A stretch of DNA of 42,875 nt from Spirochaetaceae bacterium (GTDB lineage Bacteria > Spirochaetota > Spirochaetia > Treponematales > Breznakiellaceae). This document shows, piece after piece, positions 23,516 through 30,904 of this stretch (the first letter of the stretch is position 1; each line of letters starts with the position of its first letter). The stretch is taken from NCBI GenBank assembly GCA_031255315.1, contig JAIRSS010000254.1:1-42875 (forward strand), written 5' to 3'. Below the pieces are notes generated by a model. The model saw only the letters and a list, made by a program, of their open reading frames with translations. It ran no database searches and had not been told where the DNA came from. The position numbers and the translations under genes are program-made.

Positions 23516-24325
23516 CTACAGCCCCTCAATTTGACTGCCGATCTGAATATAGAGGGACTCAAGAGACGCGAATGCCGCGTTTACTACCCGGCCAAAAGCC
23601 TCCACCATAAAGGGCAAGGTCGCGGCAATGAGGATAAAGGCCGCGGTGATAGAAATGGGGAACCCTTCGGAGAGGATGTTAATCTGCGGGGCGGACTTGG
23701 AGATGAGCCCCGTCGTCAGGGAAGTTAGGAACAGGGTCCCAAGGATGGGCAAGGAAATGATGATGGCGTCCAAAAAGAGCCGGGAAAGCCCTGTTGCAAG
23801 CATATTCACGACCGTCTCCCGACCCGCCACAAGAGCCGGAGTGCTCAGGGACTGGATGGACCGCTGAAAACCTCCCAGGAAAAGCTGCTGGAACCCTCCT
23901 GTGGACAGAAAAACCAGCATAGCCACCAGATTAAGGTACTGACCCATGAGGGGGTTTTCTATCTGAGACAGGGGATCGAAAGTTTCAGATGCGCCGAACC
24001 CCATTTGGAGGGAGAAGAACTGCCCGGCGGTGGAAAAGGCGGCGTACAAAATCGTAAGAAAGAACCCGATGATGATCCCGATAATCGCTTCCCCGACCGC
24101 CAGGAACACAAACGAAAGGCCGAAAAGTTCCGGACTGACCCCGCTAAAGAAGGGGACGTTCCGGGCCGCCGGAAACACCGCGTAGGCCGCAAACCCCGAC
24201 AAGGCGATCTTCGCAACCTGGGGAACCGCCTCGGAAGAAAGGAGCGGAGCGGTCTCTATCATCGCTAACGCCCGCACGGCGATCAGAAGAAACACCGGCG
24301 CGGCTTGTAGAATTTCGTCAAACAC
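23516..24325 (-). CDS. fliR: Flagellar export gate protein FliR
   Basis: 269 residues, with six expected membrane segments, part of the FliPQR channel. Typical pieces are LSGFAAYAVFPAARN, GEAIIGIIIGFFLTILYAAF and SLQMGFGASETFDPLSQIEN. GTG at 24325 follows AGGTGAG at good spacing. It begins 4 nt after the fliQ stop. Confidence 0.95.
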   Translation of the reverse strand: MFDEILQAAPVFLLIAVRALAMIETAPLLSSEAVPQVAKIALSGFAAYAVFPAARNVPFFSGVSPELFGLSFVFLAVGEAIIGIIIGFFLTILYAAFSTAGQFFSLQMGFGASETFDPLSQIENPLMGQYLNLVAMLVFLSTGGFQQLFLGGFQRSIQSLSTPALVAGRETVVNMLATGLSRLFLDAIIISLPILGTLFLTSLTTGLISKSAPQINILSEGFPISITAAFILIAATLPFMVEAFGRVVNAAFASLESLYIQIGSQIEGL

Positions 24326-24329
24326 CGGC

Positions 24330-24599
24330 TCACCTCGCCATATCCGGAATCATCCGAAAAAGCTGCACAGTATAATCGCCTAATGAAGAAAACATCCAGC
24401 CCCCAAGAAACCCCAGGACCAGAAGGATGGCGATGACCTTGGGAACAAAGGTCAGGGTCTGCTCCTGTATGGATGTGGTAGCCTGTAAAACAGCTACCAC
24501 CAGGCCCACAACCAAAGCGGAAATCAGAAGCGGAGCGGCTAAGAACAAAGTTTCCAGTATCCCCCCCCGAAGGAGGGATGTGATTTCACCTATACTCAC
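24330..24599 (-). CDS. fliQ: Flagellar export gate protein FliQ
   Basis: 89 residues with two membrane hairpin segments (LFLAAPLLISALVVGLVVAV and IAILLVLGFLGGWMFSSL) joined by the conserved QATTSIQEQTLTFVPK loop, the family hallmark. GTG at 24599 follows AGGAGAAACC. It sits between fliP and fliR with gaps of 9 and 4 nt. Confidence 0.97.
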   Translation of the reverse strand: MSIGEITSLLRGGILETLFLAAPLLISALVVGLVVAVLQATTSIQEQTLTFVPKVIAILLVLGFLGGWMFSSLGDYTVQLFRMIPDMAR

Positions 24600-24608
24600 C
24601 GGTTTCTC

Positions 24609-25436
24609 CTAAACGAAGGAACGGACTATCTGATCCGTCAAAAGCCCCCACCCATCCACGAGAATAAAAAGGATGAGCTTGAACGGCATGGAAATCATAA
24701 CCGGCGGCAGCATAATCATACCCATAGACATAAGGGCGCTGGCTACGACCATGTCAATAACAATAAAAGGAATAAAAAGCAATATCCCGATTTTAAATGC
24801 GACCGTCAGTTCATTAAGGATAAAAGCGGGGATAAGCACATAGGTAGGAACATCCGCAAGGGTGTTCGGCCTGTCCAGGCCCCGCATAGCCATAAAAAGC
24901 CTGATGTTCTCCGGGTTTCCCTGCATCTGGCGGTACATAAAGAGCCGCATGGGGGATTCGGCCTCCCTGTAGGCGGTTTCCACCGATATTTCGCCGTCCG
25001 CCAGGGGCCGGAAGGCGTTCTCATACACCGTCGTAAAGGTAGGCCACATGATAAAGACGGTCAAGAACAGGGAAATCCCCAGAATCACCTGGTTGGGAGG
25101 GACTTGCTGGAGGGACAGGGCTCGTTTGATAAAGTCCAGAACAATGGAAATTCTGAGAAAGCTCGTCATCAAAATAATAATGCTCGGCGCAAGGGAGAGA
25201 ACCGTAATTAATAAGAGAAGTTGGAGGGAAAAAGCCACCTCCTGCCCTGATTCGGGGTTTCGAATGGTAAGGTCCACGAATGGAATCACCGGGTCCGCCG
25301 GAGGAGCGGGAATAGACATGGTTCCCTCGGTGGACATGCCGGGAAAAGGCGGCGTCTGGGCCGCCGCCTGAAACAGGGGGGCCCATACCAGAAGCAGAAA
25401 AAACATCCTTTGGACCGTAATCCGCTTTGGCCGCAT
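24609..25436 (-). CDS. fliP: Flagellar export gate protein FliP
   Basis: 275 residues. An N-terminal signal peptide (MFFLLLVWAPLFQAAAQ) is typical of FliP. The core shows LAPSIIILMTSFLRISIVL, QVPPNQVILGISLFLTVFIM, DVPTYVLIPAFILNELTVAF and the Met-rich ALMSMGMIMLPPVMIS near the end. ATG at 25436 lies only 2 nt after the fliO stop, so translation is probably coupled; ATG at 25406 (residue 11) is an alternative. Confidence 0.96.
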   Translation of the reverse strand: MRPKRITVQRMFFLLLVWAPLFQAAAQTPPFPGMSTEGTMSIPAPPADPVIPFVDLTIRNPESGQEVAFSLQLLLLITVLSLAPSIIILMTSFLRISIVLDFIKRALSLQQVPPNQVILGISLFLTVFIMWPTFTTVYENAFRPLADGEISVETAYREAESPMRLFMYRQMQGNPENIRLFMAMRGLDRPNTLADVPTYVLIPAFILNELTVAFKIGILLFIPFIVIDMVVASALMSMGMIMLPPVMISMPFKLILFILVDGWGLLTDQIVRSFV

Positions 25437-25438
25437 TC

Positions 25439-26113
25439 CTATAACCCCCTGAGCCTTTCCCTGTTTTTCCGCACACTGTCCGCCGAATATCCTGAACCTC
25501 GGGAGACATCATCCTCAGGACCTCCGCCACCGCCGAAACGGTGGAAAAGGGTGCGAAAATCTGGAATCCGTTTCCCTGATTCGGCCTGTCGTTGAGAATC
25601 TTCCAGAAGTAAAGCGTCCAGCGTTTCCCGATCCTCCACTTCGGCGATACAGGAGACCCCGCCTTCCCCGGATCCTACCAGCCACGCCTGGTTCCCTAAG
25701 TTTACCACATGGACAAAACGATTAGACCCAAGATGGGCGCTGGTAAGCACTTTAAGATACGAATTTCGGCGTTCCCGCGGACGGAACGACCGGCGTATAA
25801 AGAACACAACGCCGTAAACGGCGGCGGCCGCCAAGGCAAGGGTCAGAACCGTCCTGAAAACGACGAATCCCGATGAAACCGGGGGAGGACTGATCCCCTG
25901 CTCCGCTTCTCCCAGAATGAACGCGGATTCATCCGGCGCCCCTGTTCCCCCGGCCTGGGGAGCAACATCATTTCCAGACGGAAATACTACTTCCCCCTGA
26001 TTACCCGCCTCCTGCGCGGCAAGATGAATATTTTGATTAAATATGGCAAGTGTGAGGCAAATCAATGCCAAACCTACATGAAGTCGACTCAGTTTTTCCC
26101 CTCCCAAGTACAA
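25439..26113 (-). CDS. fliO: Flagellar biosynthesis protein FliO/FliZ
   Basis: 224 residues in the longest frame. A signal-like N-terminus (VGLALICLTLAIFNQNIHLA), a periplasmic Gly/Pro-rich stretch, one membrane segment (VLTLALAAAAVYGVVFFI), then the FliO core (YLKVLTSAHLGSNRFVHVVN, GNQAWLVGSGEGGVSCIAEV). FliO stabilises FliP during gate assembly. The start is ambiguous: TTG at 26113 has no ribosome binding site, while GGAGGGG at 26098-26104 is placed 5 nt before an in-frame CTG at 26092. Confidence 0.88.
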   Translation of the reverse strand: MYLGGEKLSRLHVGLALICLTLAIFNQNIHLAAQEAGNQGEVVFPSGNDVAPQAGGTGAPDESAFILGEAEQGISPPPVSSGFVVFRTVLTLALAAAAVYGVVFFIRRSFRPRERRNSYLKVLTSAHLGSNRFVHVVNLGNQAWLVGSGEGGVSCIAEVEDRETLDALLLEDSQRQAESGKRIPDFRTLFHRFGGGGGPEDDVSRGSGYSADSVRKNRERLRGL

Positions 26114-26137
26114 ACTGATCTGGTTTTAATCTGTCAA
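26109..26137 (-). promoter_or_regulatory. Possible internal promoter before fliO
   Basis: A perfect TTGACA (26132-26137, minus strand) is followed 17 bases later by TTTGTA, a poor -10; TGTACT at 19 bases is another option. It sits in the 149-bp gap between fliY and fliO, next to a palindrome. If used, translation must begin below 26100. Confidence 0.3.
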
Positions 26138-26196
26138 GTCTTCCACTTTCAGTTTATTTATACAAATGTAAACCATTACATTAACCAGAGAACCCA

Positions 26197-26218
26197 TTCC
26201 AAAACTTGAGTTTCGGAA
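26197..26218. repeat. Dispersed palindrome, short and degenerate (copy 4)
   Basis: TTCCAAAACT and AGTTTCGGAA are complementary with one mismatch around TG. On the right GGAACAGC continues as in the other copies; the left GGCTG is lost. Seven T follow at 26226-26232 on the plus strand, opposite to the operon. Confidence 0.65.
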
Positions 26219-26262
26219 CAGCGGCCTTTTTTTAGTATACCCCAGAATAGTTGTCATGTCCA

Positions 26263-27375
26263 TCACATATCGGCCATTCTTTCCATGGGCGATACAATTT
26301 CCGTAACCCGGACGCCGAAATTTTCATCAATGACTACAACCTCACCCTTGGCGATGAGTTTGTGATTCACCAGGATGTCCACCGGTTCGCCCGCGAGCTT
26401 ATCCAGTTCAAGAATAGTCCCTTCCCCCATACTCAAGATTTCTTTGATGAGTTTGCGGGTACGGCCCAATTCAACGGTCATCTCCATGTAAACATCCATG
26501 AGGAGACCGATATTACCCTGTTCCTGGGGATTCGTTTGGGGTGTGAAGCTCGGATACTGAATTGACTGCACATTCGTGGGTCTCATACCGCCGCCGGAAT
26601 TTCCAGCAAAACCGTTGCCGCCTGACATTCCCCCCATAATACCGCCCCCCATATTCACGGCGGCCTCCCTATTGGAATCGCCGCCGCCTATGCTCTGCAC
26701 TCCGGAACTCCCGTTTCCCGTGGCATCACTGCCGCGGGTTAAGGCCCGGGCTATATTACCCGCAACATCGGCGCCCAGAATCTCCCAAAGTTTGTGAGAC
26801 TTACCATCCCCTAAGGTAAGTTCGTAGGCGGCGGCCAAAAAATCCCCCCCGGGCAACGCCGCCGCCGCTTTGGGAACATTCGCCGTTTCCGGAGGAGTCG
26901 CGGCGACGGCGTTGTTACCGGTCTTGCCGCTCAGGGACGTGATTTGAGTTCCCACCATTGTGGAAACCGCCTCCCCTATTACCGACATGGCCATTTCGTC
27001 CAGGGTAATATTCTCCTCTTTATTCATGAGGCTGGCAATACCCTTGGCCGTATCCTCCGGCATGAGGAACAAATGCTCCCCTGGGAATCCGGAACTGAAG
27101 TTTATCCGGGTAACCGTTACCTTATCCGGCAGCTCCTGTAAAAAAACATCCCGGTTGGTAAACGAGGTTTGAGAATTTTTAAGAGACGCCTCGGAATTAG
27201 TCATCGTGGAAAGATTCGACGACAACGCGTTTGTAGTGGAGGAAAGGAAATCCTGTATCGCCCGCAAATCATCATCGGAACCGCCTGAAAACGGCGAAGA
27301 GACCCCGCCTTCTTCCGGGTTTACCCCCGATAACAGTGCGTTAATTTCGTCCTGTGAAAGAGCGCCGTCACTCAT
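26263..27375 (-). CDS. fliY: Flagellar switch protein FliY/FliN (CheC-like plus SpoA domain)
   Basis: 370 residues. The N-terminus SQDEINALLSGV is a CheY-P-binding peptide like that of FliM. Residues about 75-215 form a CheC-like domain (ITLDEMAMSVIGEAVSTMVG, YELTLGDGK). A Gly/Asn-rich linker of about 70 residues follows, then the C-terminal FliN/SpoA domain (VYMEMTVELGRTRKLIKEIL, LDKLAGEPVDILVNHKLIA, GEVVVIDENFGVRVTEI). The CheC phosphatase pattern [D/S]xxxExxN reads SVIGEAVS, with Ser in place of Asn. The start overlaps the fliM stop by 4 nt (ATGA). Confidence 0.95.
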   Translation of the reverse strand: MSDGALSQDEINALLSGVNPEEGGVSSPFSGGSDDDLRAIQDFLSSTTNALSSNLSTMTNSEASLKNSQTSFTNRDVFLQELPDKVTVTRINFSSGFPGEHLFLMPEDTAKGIASLMNKEENITLDEMAMSVIGEAVSTMVGTQITSLSGKTGNNAVAATPPETANVPKAAAALPGGDFLAAAYELTLGDGKSHKLWEILGADVAGNIARALTRGSDATGNGSSGVQSIGGGDSNREAAVNMGGGIMGGMSGGNGFAGNSGGGMRPTNVQSIQYPSFTPQTNPQEQGNIGLLMDVYMEMTVELGRTRKLIKEILSMGEGTILELDKLAGEPVDILVNHKLIAKGEVVVIDENFGVRVTEIVSPMERMADM

Positions 27376-28403
27376 AATAAATCCCCTCCCTCGACTGAAA
27401 GCTCTTCAAATTCATTCTGTTCCAACTCGGCGATTTTTTTAATCACTTGTACCGCCATCTTCCTACCGATAACTCCAGGCCGGCACAGGAACTTCCGTTT
27501 GTTGCCTACACTAAGAGAGAAGGGATCCCCCACCCGGACGCTGTAAAGTTGTATAATATCGCCAGCCCGCAGAGACAATACATCCCGAACTGGAATCTGT
27601 ATTTTTCCAATTTCAGCTACTACATTTACATCGACCGTTGAAAGCTTATCTTTTAATAAGTTCAGATTTTCCGTTGTCGTACCCCGGCGTACCGAGGAGT
27701 ACCAAAACTGGGCCGATAATTTTCCGATAATTGGTTCAATAGTCAAGTAGGGTATACAGAAATTCATCATTCCCTCAATATCCCCTACTTTGGTTTCCAG
27801 GGTTACAAGAACCACCATTTCTGTCGGGGCCACAATCTGAGCAAACTGAGGATTGGTATCAATCTGCCCAAGCCGGGGCCGCAGGTCGATGACCTGAGCC
27901 CAGGCTTCCCGCATATTGCCCAAAATACGAACAATGATGCCCTCCATAACCGACTGTTCTATGTCCGTAAGTTCGTGCTGGGATTTTGTCCCCTCCCCGG
28001 TACCGCCAAAAAGACGATCGATAATAGAAAAGCTTATCGCCGGATCTATCTCCAAAATGGCGTTCCCTTTTAGGGGGTCCATATTGATAATGGCCAGCGT
28101 GGTGGGCGTCGGTATAGATCGGATGAATTCCTCATAGGTAAGCTGGTCAACCGAGGCCACATGGACATGAACCATAGAACGGAGCTGCGCCGAAAGGCTG
28201 GTCGTAGTGAGCCGGGCAAAGGATTCATGCATGATAGAGACGGTGCGTATCTGATCCTTGGAGAATTTATCCGGCCGCTTGAAATCGTAGATCTTGATCT
28301 TGCGGGTATCCGCAGCGGGCCGGAAATCCTCCGGCTCCGCGTCTCCCGCGTTAATCGCGGTAAGCAGTTGATCAATTTCTTCCTGGGACAGAACTTCCGT
28401 CAT
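27372..28403 (-). CDS. fliM: Flagellar motor switch protein FliM
   Basis: 343 residues. Main C-ring protein that binds CheY-P and reverses the motor. The N-terminal CheY-binding peptide is LSQEEIDQLLTAI. The middle domain shows FARLTTTSLSAQLRSMVHVH and DRLFGGTGEGTKSQHELTDI (GGxG motif), and the C-terminal SpoA domain ends the protein. ATG at 28403 overlaps the fliL stop by 4 nt, so fliL, fliM and fliY are translationally coupled. Confidence 0.97.
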   Translation of the reverse strand: MTEVLSQEEIDQLLTAINAGDAEPEDFRPAADTRKIKIYDFKRPDKFSKDQIRTVSIMHESFARLTTTSLSAQLRSMVHVHVASVDQLTYEEFIRSIPTPTTLAIINMDPLKGNAILEIDPAISFSIIDRLFGGTGEGTKSQHELTDIEQSVMEGIIVRILGNMREAWAQVIDLRPRLGQIDTNPQFAQIVAPTEMVVLVTLETKVGDIEGMMNFCIPYLTIEPIIGKLSAQFWYSSVRRGTTTENLNLLKDKLSTVDVNVVAEIGKIQIPVRDVLSLRAGDIIQLYSVRVGDPFSLSVGNKRKFLCRPGVIGRKMAVQVIKKIAELEQNEFEELSVEGGDLL

Positions 28404-28963
28404 TGCATCTCCATCACGTCCAATTGATTAAACAACACGATCCGGGCCTTGGCGGAATCCAATACCCGGGTATTCAGGGCTTCGACTATCTCCTGCTTCA
28501 AGCGAGTCTCATTAGAAGGCAACAGGTCTTCCCGGTATTTACTGCTAAAAAAACTCCGAACGAAATCCTTGAGTTCATATAACCGGGTGGTCAATTCGTT
28601 CTGAGTATTTTTATCATTTATATCATACCCTATAACCATATCAATCACCACCGAATATGGAGTCGCGTCCTTGGTACGGGTCCGGACGGTACCTATAGAC
28701 GTAAACATCTGATATTCCGGACGTTTGCCGATCCAGGGGGATGAAGATTCCGCCACCACGGTCTGATTCCGCCCTCCCTTACTGAGGATGTTAAAGGTAA
28801 TCACCGCCACGGTAACAATAAAAACCAACGCCCCCAGCCCTATTGCCACAAATTTAAGCAAATTCGGCAATAACAGGGCTAAACCGGATGCTTTTTTCGA
28901 CTTCTTCTTTTCCGATCCTTCGCCTTCACCAAGTTCATTAAGTTCGTCATTATTATCAGACAT
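28400..28963 (-). CDS. fliL: Flagellar basal body-associated protein FliL
   Basis: 187 residues from ATG at 28963 (GAGGT at about 9 nt); a GTG at 28978 is in frame but overlaps that site. The N-terminus is cytosolic, acidic then Lys-rich. One membrane segment (VAIGLGALVFIVTVAVITF) is followed by a periplasmic domain with YSVVIDMVIGYD and ARIVLFNQLDVMEMQ, typical of FliL. FliL rings surround and stabilise the stator; in spirochaetes it affects periplasmic flagellum orientation. Confidence 0.94.
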   Translation of the reverse strand: MSDNNDELNELGEGEGSEKKKSKKASGLALLLPNLLKFVAIGLGALVFIVTVAVITFNILSKGGRNQTVVAESSSPWIGKRPEYQMFTSIGTVRTRTKDATPYSVVIDMVIGYDINDKNTQNELTTRLYELKDFVRSFFSSKYREDLLPSNETRLKQEIVEALNTRVLDSAKARIVLFNQLDVMEMQ

Positions 28964-28988
28964 CCTCTGATACCTCACTCACTATATT

Positions 28989-29017
28989 ATCGTATATTAA
29001 AACGAAAAACTATGCAA
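28989..29017 (-). promoter_or_regulatory. Possible internal promoter before fliL
   Basis: TTGCAT (29012-29017) and TACGAT (28989-28994) on the minus strand are exactly 17 bases apart in an AT-rich stretch. The transcript would start near 28982, giving a leader of about 20 nt. Both hexamers are only partial matches. Confidence 0.35.
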
Positions 29018-29027
29018 ATATATTCGA

Positions 29028-29059
29028 GGCTGTTCCAAAACTGAAGTTTTGGAACAGCC
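29028..29059. repeat. Dispersed palindrome, short form (copy 5)
   Basis: Perfect 15-base arms (GGCTGTTCCAAAACT, 29028-29042, and its complement, 29045-29059) around GA, in the gap between motB and fliL. No U-run follows on the minus strand, so it is not a standard intrinsic terminator there. Confidence 0.9.
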
Positions 29060-29086
29060 CCATTCGATAGTTGACTTATCGAACGC

Positions 29087-29824
29087 CTATAAATGCCCCT
29101 CATCCAAGATAACGATATCCACCCGCCGGTTATAGGCCCGGCCTTCGGGGGTGTCGTTCCGGCTTATAGGCTCCGTATCAGCGAATCCCGCCACCTGGAA
29201 ACGGTTTTCCTCTACCCCTATGCCGGTAAGATAATGGAGGACGCTAATAGAACGCCTGGTAGAAAGTTCCCAGTTCGATTCCCACGGGCCTTCCGGATCA
29301 ACCGGCGTATTATCGGTATGGCCTTCGATGCGGAATTTCCTGCCGCTGACTTCATCGGAGGCCAGGAAGGTCCCCAGCCGCAACAGGATGTCCCGGGTCT
29401 CCTCTATATTGATCCGGGCGCTCGCCGGATTAAAGAACGCATCCGACGCCAGGGAAATAACCACCCCCCGTTCATTATGGCTGATCCGTACCTTGTTGGA
29501 CCTGATTTCCGACTGAAACATGCTCATCGCCTTTTTCAGAGCGGTTCCCAAAGAACGGCCCGAATCCATAGCAGGCAGGGACATAATCGTGTTTCCTAAA
29601 TCGGCGCTTTTCCCCTCCGTAAGGGTGTTGCCCCCCAAAGAAGCCCCCAAACCACTATTGTTAAAGGCCGAAACCATAGCGGCAAGCTGAGTCGGATCAA
29701 CATCCTCGGGATTGAAGAGGGCGACAAAGAAACAGAGCATCAGGGTAACCATGTCTGAATAGGTTACGATCCACTCCCCGCCGGCACTGCCCGCATCGGC
29801 TTTCTTCTTCTTCTTCTTTGCCAT
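29087..29824 (-). CDS. motB: Flagellar stator protein MotB
   Basis: 245 residues. A Lys-rich start (AKKKKKKAD), then the single membrane segment with the proton-carrying Asp24 in TYSDMVTLMLCFFVALF. The plug and linker follow, then an OmpA/Pal-type peptidoglycan-binding domain (RIEGHTDNTPV, RAYNRRVDIVI). MotB anchors the stator to the cell wall and completes the proton path with MotA. It starts 1 nt after the motA stop. Confidence 0.97.
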   Translation of the reverse strand: MAKKKKKKADAGSAGGEWIVTYSDMVTLMLCFFVALFNPEDVDPTQLAAMVSAFNNSGLGASLGGNTLTEGKSADLGNTIMSLPAMDSGRSLGTALKKAMSMFQSEIRSNKVRISHNERGVVISLASDAFFNPASARINIEETRDILLRLGTFLASDEVSGRKFRIEGHTDNTPVDPEGPWESNWELSTRRSISVLHYLTGIGVEENRFQVAGFADTEPISRNDTPEGRAYNRRVDIVILDEGHL

Positions 29825-29825
29825 A

Positions 29826-30608
29826 TCAATCCTTTAAGATATCTGATTCAACGGCCTTACGAGCGTCAGGATCAAGATACGAAAGGAGCTTCATCCCCAG
29901 AATACGGGGATTATCACCGGCCTGGATGGAAAGAACGCCCTCAATCGCCATTTCTCTGACCTTGGATTCCACCGCGTCGGCTGCTTTCAGTTTGCCGCTC
30001 AAGGGGATCATCACCAGGTTTGCCATAATGGACCCGTAAAGGGTGGTAATAAGGGCGACGGCCATATTGGGACCCAGAGCGCTTTTATCTTCCAGGTTCC
30101 TCAACATACCAATAAGACCAATAACAGTACCCAGCATTCCGAGGCCGGGGGCCAAGGTACCCCACATGTTGATAACCGATATTTTCGCCGCGTGGCGTTC
30201 CTGCATTTGGCTCAGTTCGGTCTCCATGAGGGTCCTGATAACCTCCGCATCAGTACCGTCAACCACCAGGCGCAACCCCTTCTTGATAAACTCATCATCC
30301 AGGTCTTCCAACTCTTCTTCAAGAGCCAGAAGTCCCTCACGCCGGGCTTTTTCCGACATCGCCATCAGCTTGGCGATGATTCCCTTTTCGTTAAAATTGG
30401 GAACTTTAAAAGTAAGCCGTATCGAACCAAACACCCCAATGGTTGTAGACAGACTGCTAAAGGTAAAAAGGCCGAAATAAGAGCCTAATACGACGATTAA
30501 AAACGAAGGAAGGTCCCAGAACGTCAAAAGGCCGGAACCTCCGGTGATGATTCCCAAAGCAACCATGCCGAAACATCCGGCCAAACCTATAAGAGTTGAT
30601 ATATCCAT
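29826..30608 (-). CDS. motA: Flagellar stator protein MotA
   Basis: 260 residues with four membrane segments (TLIGLAGCFGMVALGIITGG; FLIVVLGSYFGLFTFSSL; MWGTLAPGLGMLGTVIGLIG; MAVALITTLYGSIMANLVMI). The cytoplasmic loop between the second and third is charged (KLMAMSEKARREGLLALEEE) and contacts FliG. The conserved prolines in TLAPGLG and MIPLSGKLK are present. The start lies 3 nt after the flbD stop. Confidence 0.97.
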   Translation of the reverse strand: MDISTLIGLAGCFGMVALGIITGGSGLLTFWDLPSFLIVVLGSYFGLFTFSSLSTTIGVFGSIRLTFKVPNFNEKGIIAKLMAMSEKARREGLLALEEELEDLDDEFIKKGLRLVVDGTDAEVIRTLMETELSQMQERHAAKISVINMWGTLAPGLGMLGTVIGLIGMLRNLEDKSALGPNMAVALITTLYGSIMANLVMIPLSGKLKAADAVESKVREMAIEGVLSIQAGDNPRILGMKLLSYLDPDARKAVESDILKD

Positions 30609-30611
30609 GCA

Positions 30612-30842
30612 CTACTCCTCGTTCTTAAAACCGCCTATACGCCGACGGTACGCCACAATACGGTCGACAACCTCATCCGCAGGTTCCCGGACCACCACGT
30701 ATTTTCCCGAGAGCATAAGCAGCGTCGTATCAGGCCGTGTCTCAAGAGATTCTATCTGATGAGGATTAATATAATACTCTTTTCCGTCAAGACGGGTTAC
30801 TTTTATCATGGTTTTTTGATTAAAGAACCCGGGCAAAAACAA
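30612..30842 (-). CDS. flbD: FlbD family flagellar operon protein
   Basis: 76 residues from TTG at 30842, or 65 from ATG at 30809. The core MIKVTRLDGKEYYINPHQIE and KYVVVREPADEVVDRIVAYR match FlbD proteins, small conserved members of spirochaetal and clostridial motility operons with no settled function. I chose TTG because GAGGGG (complement of 30848-30853) stands 5 nt upstream, while the ATG has no site. Most homologues start at the later methionine, so the first 11 residues are unsure. Confidence 0.88.
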   Translation of the reverse strand: MFLPGFFNQKTMIKVTRLDGKEYYINPHQIESLETRPDTTLLMLSGKYVVVREPADEVVDRIVAYRRRIGGFKNEE

Positions 30843-30904
30843 AGAGACCCCTCACTTTGTTTCCATCCGGTTCCTCACTCCTCGTTTTTAACGGTTAACT
30901 CCGG

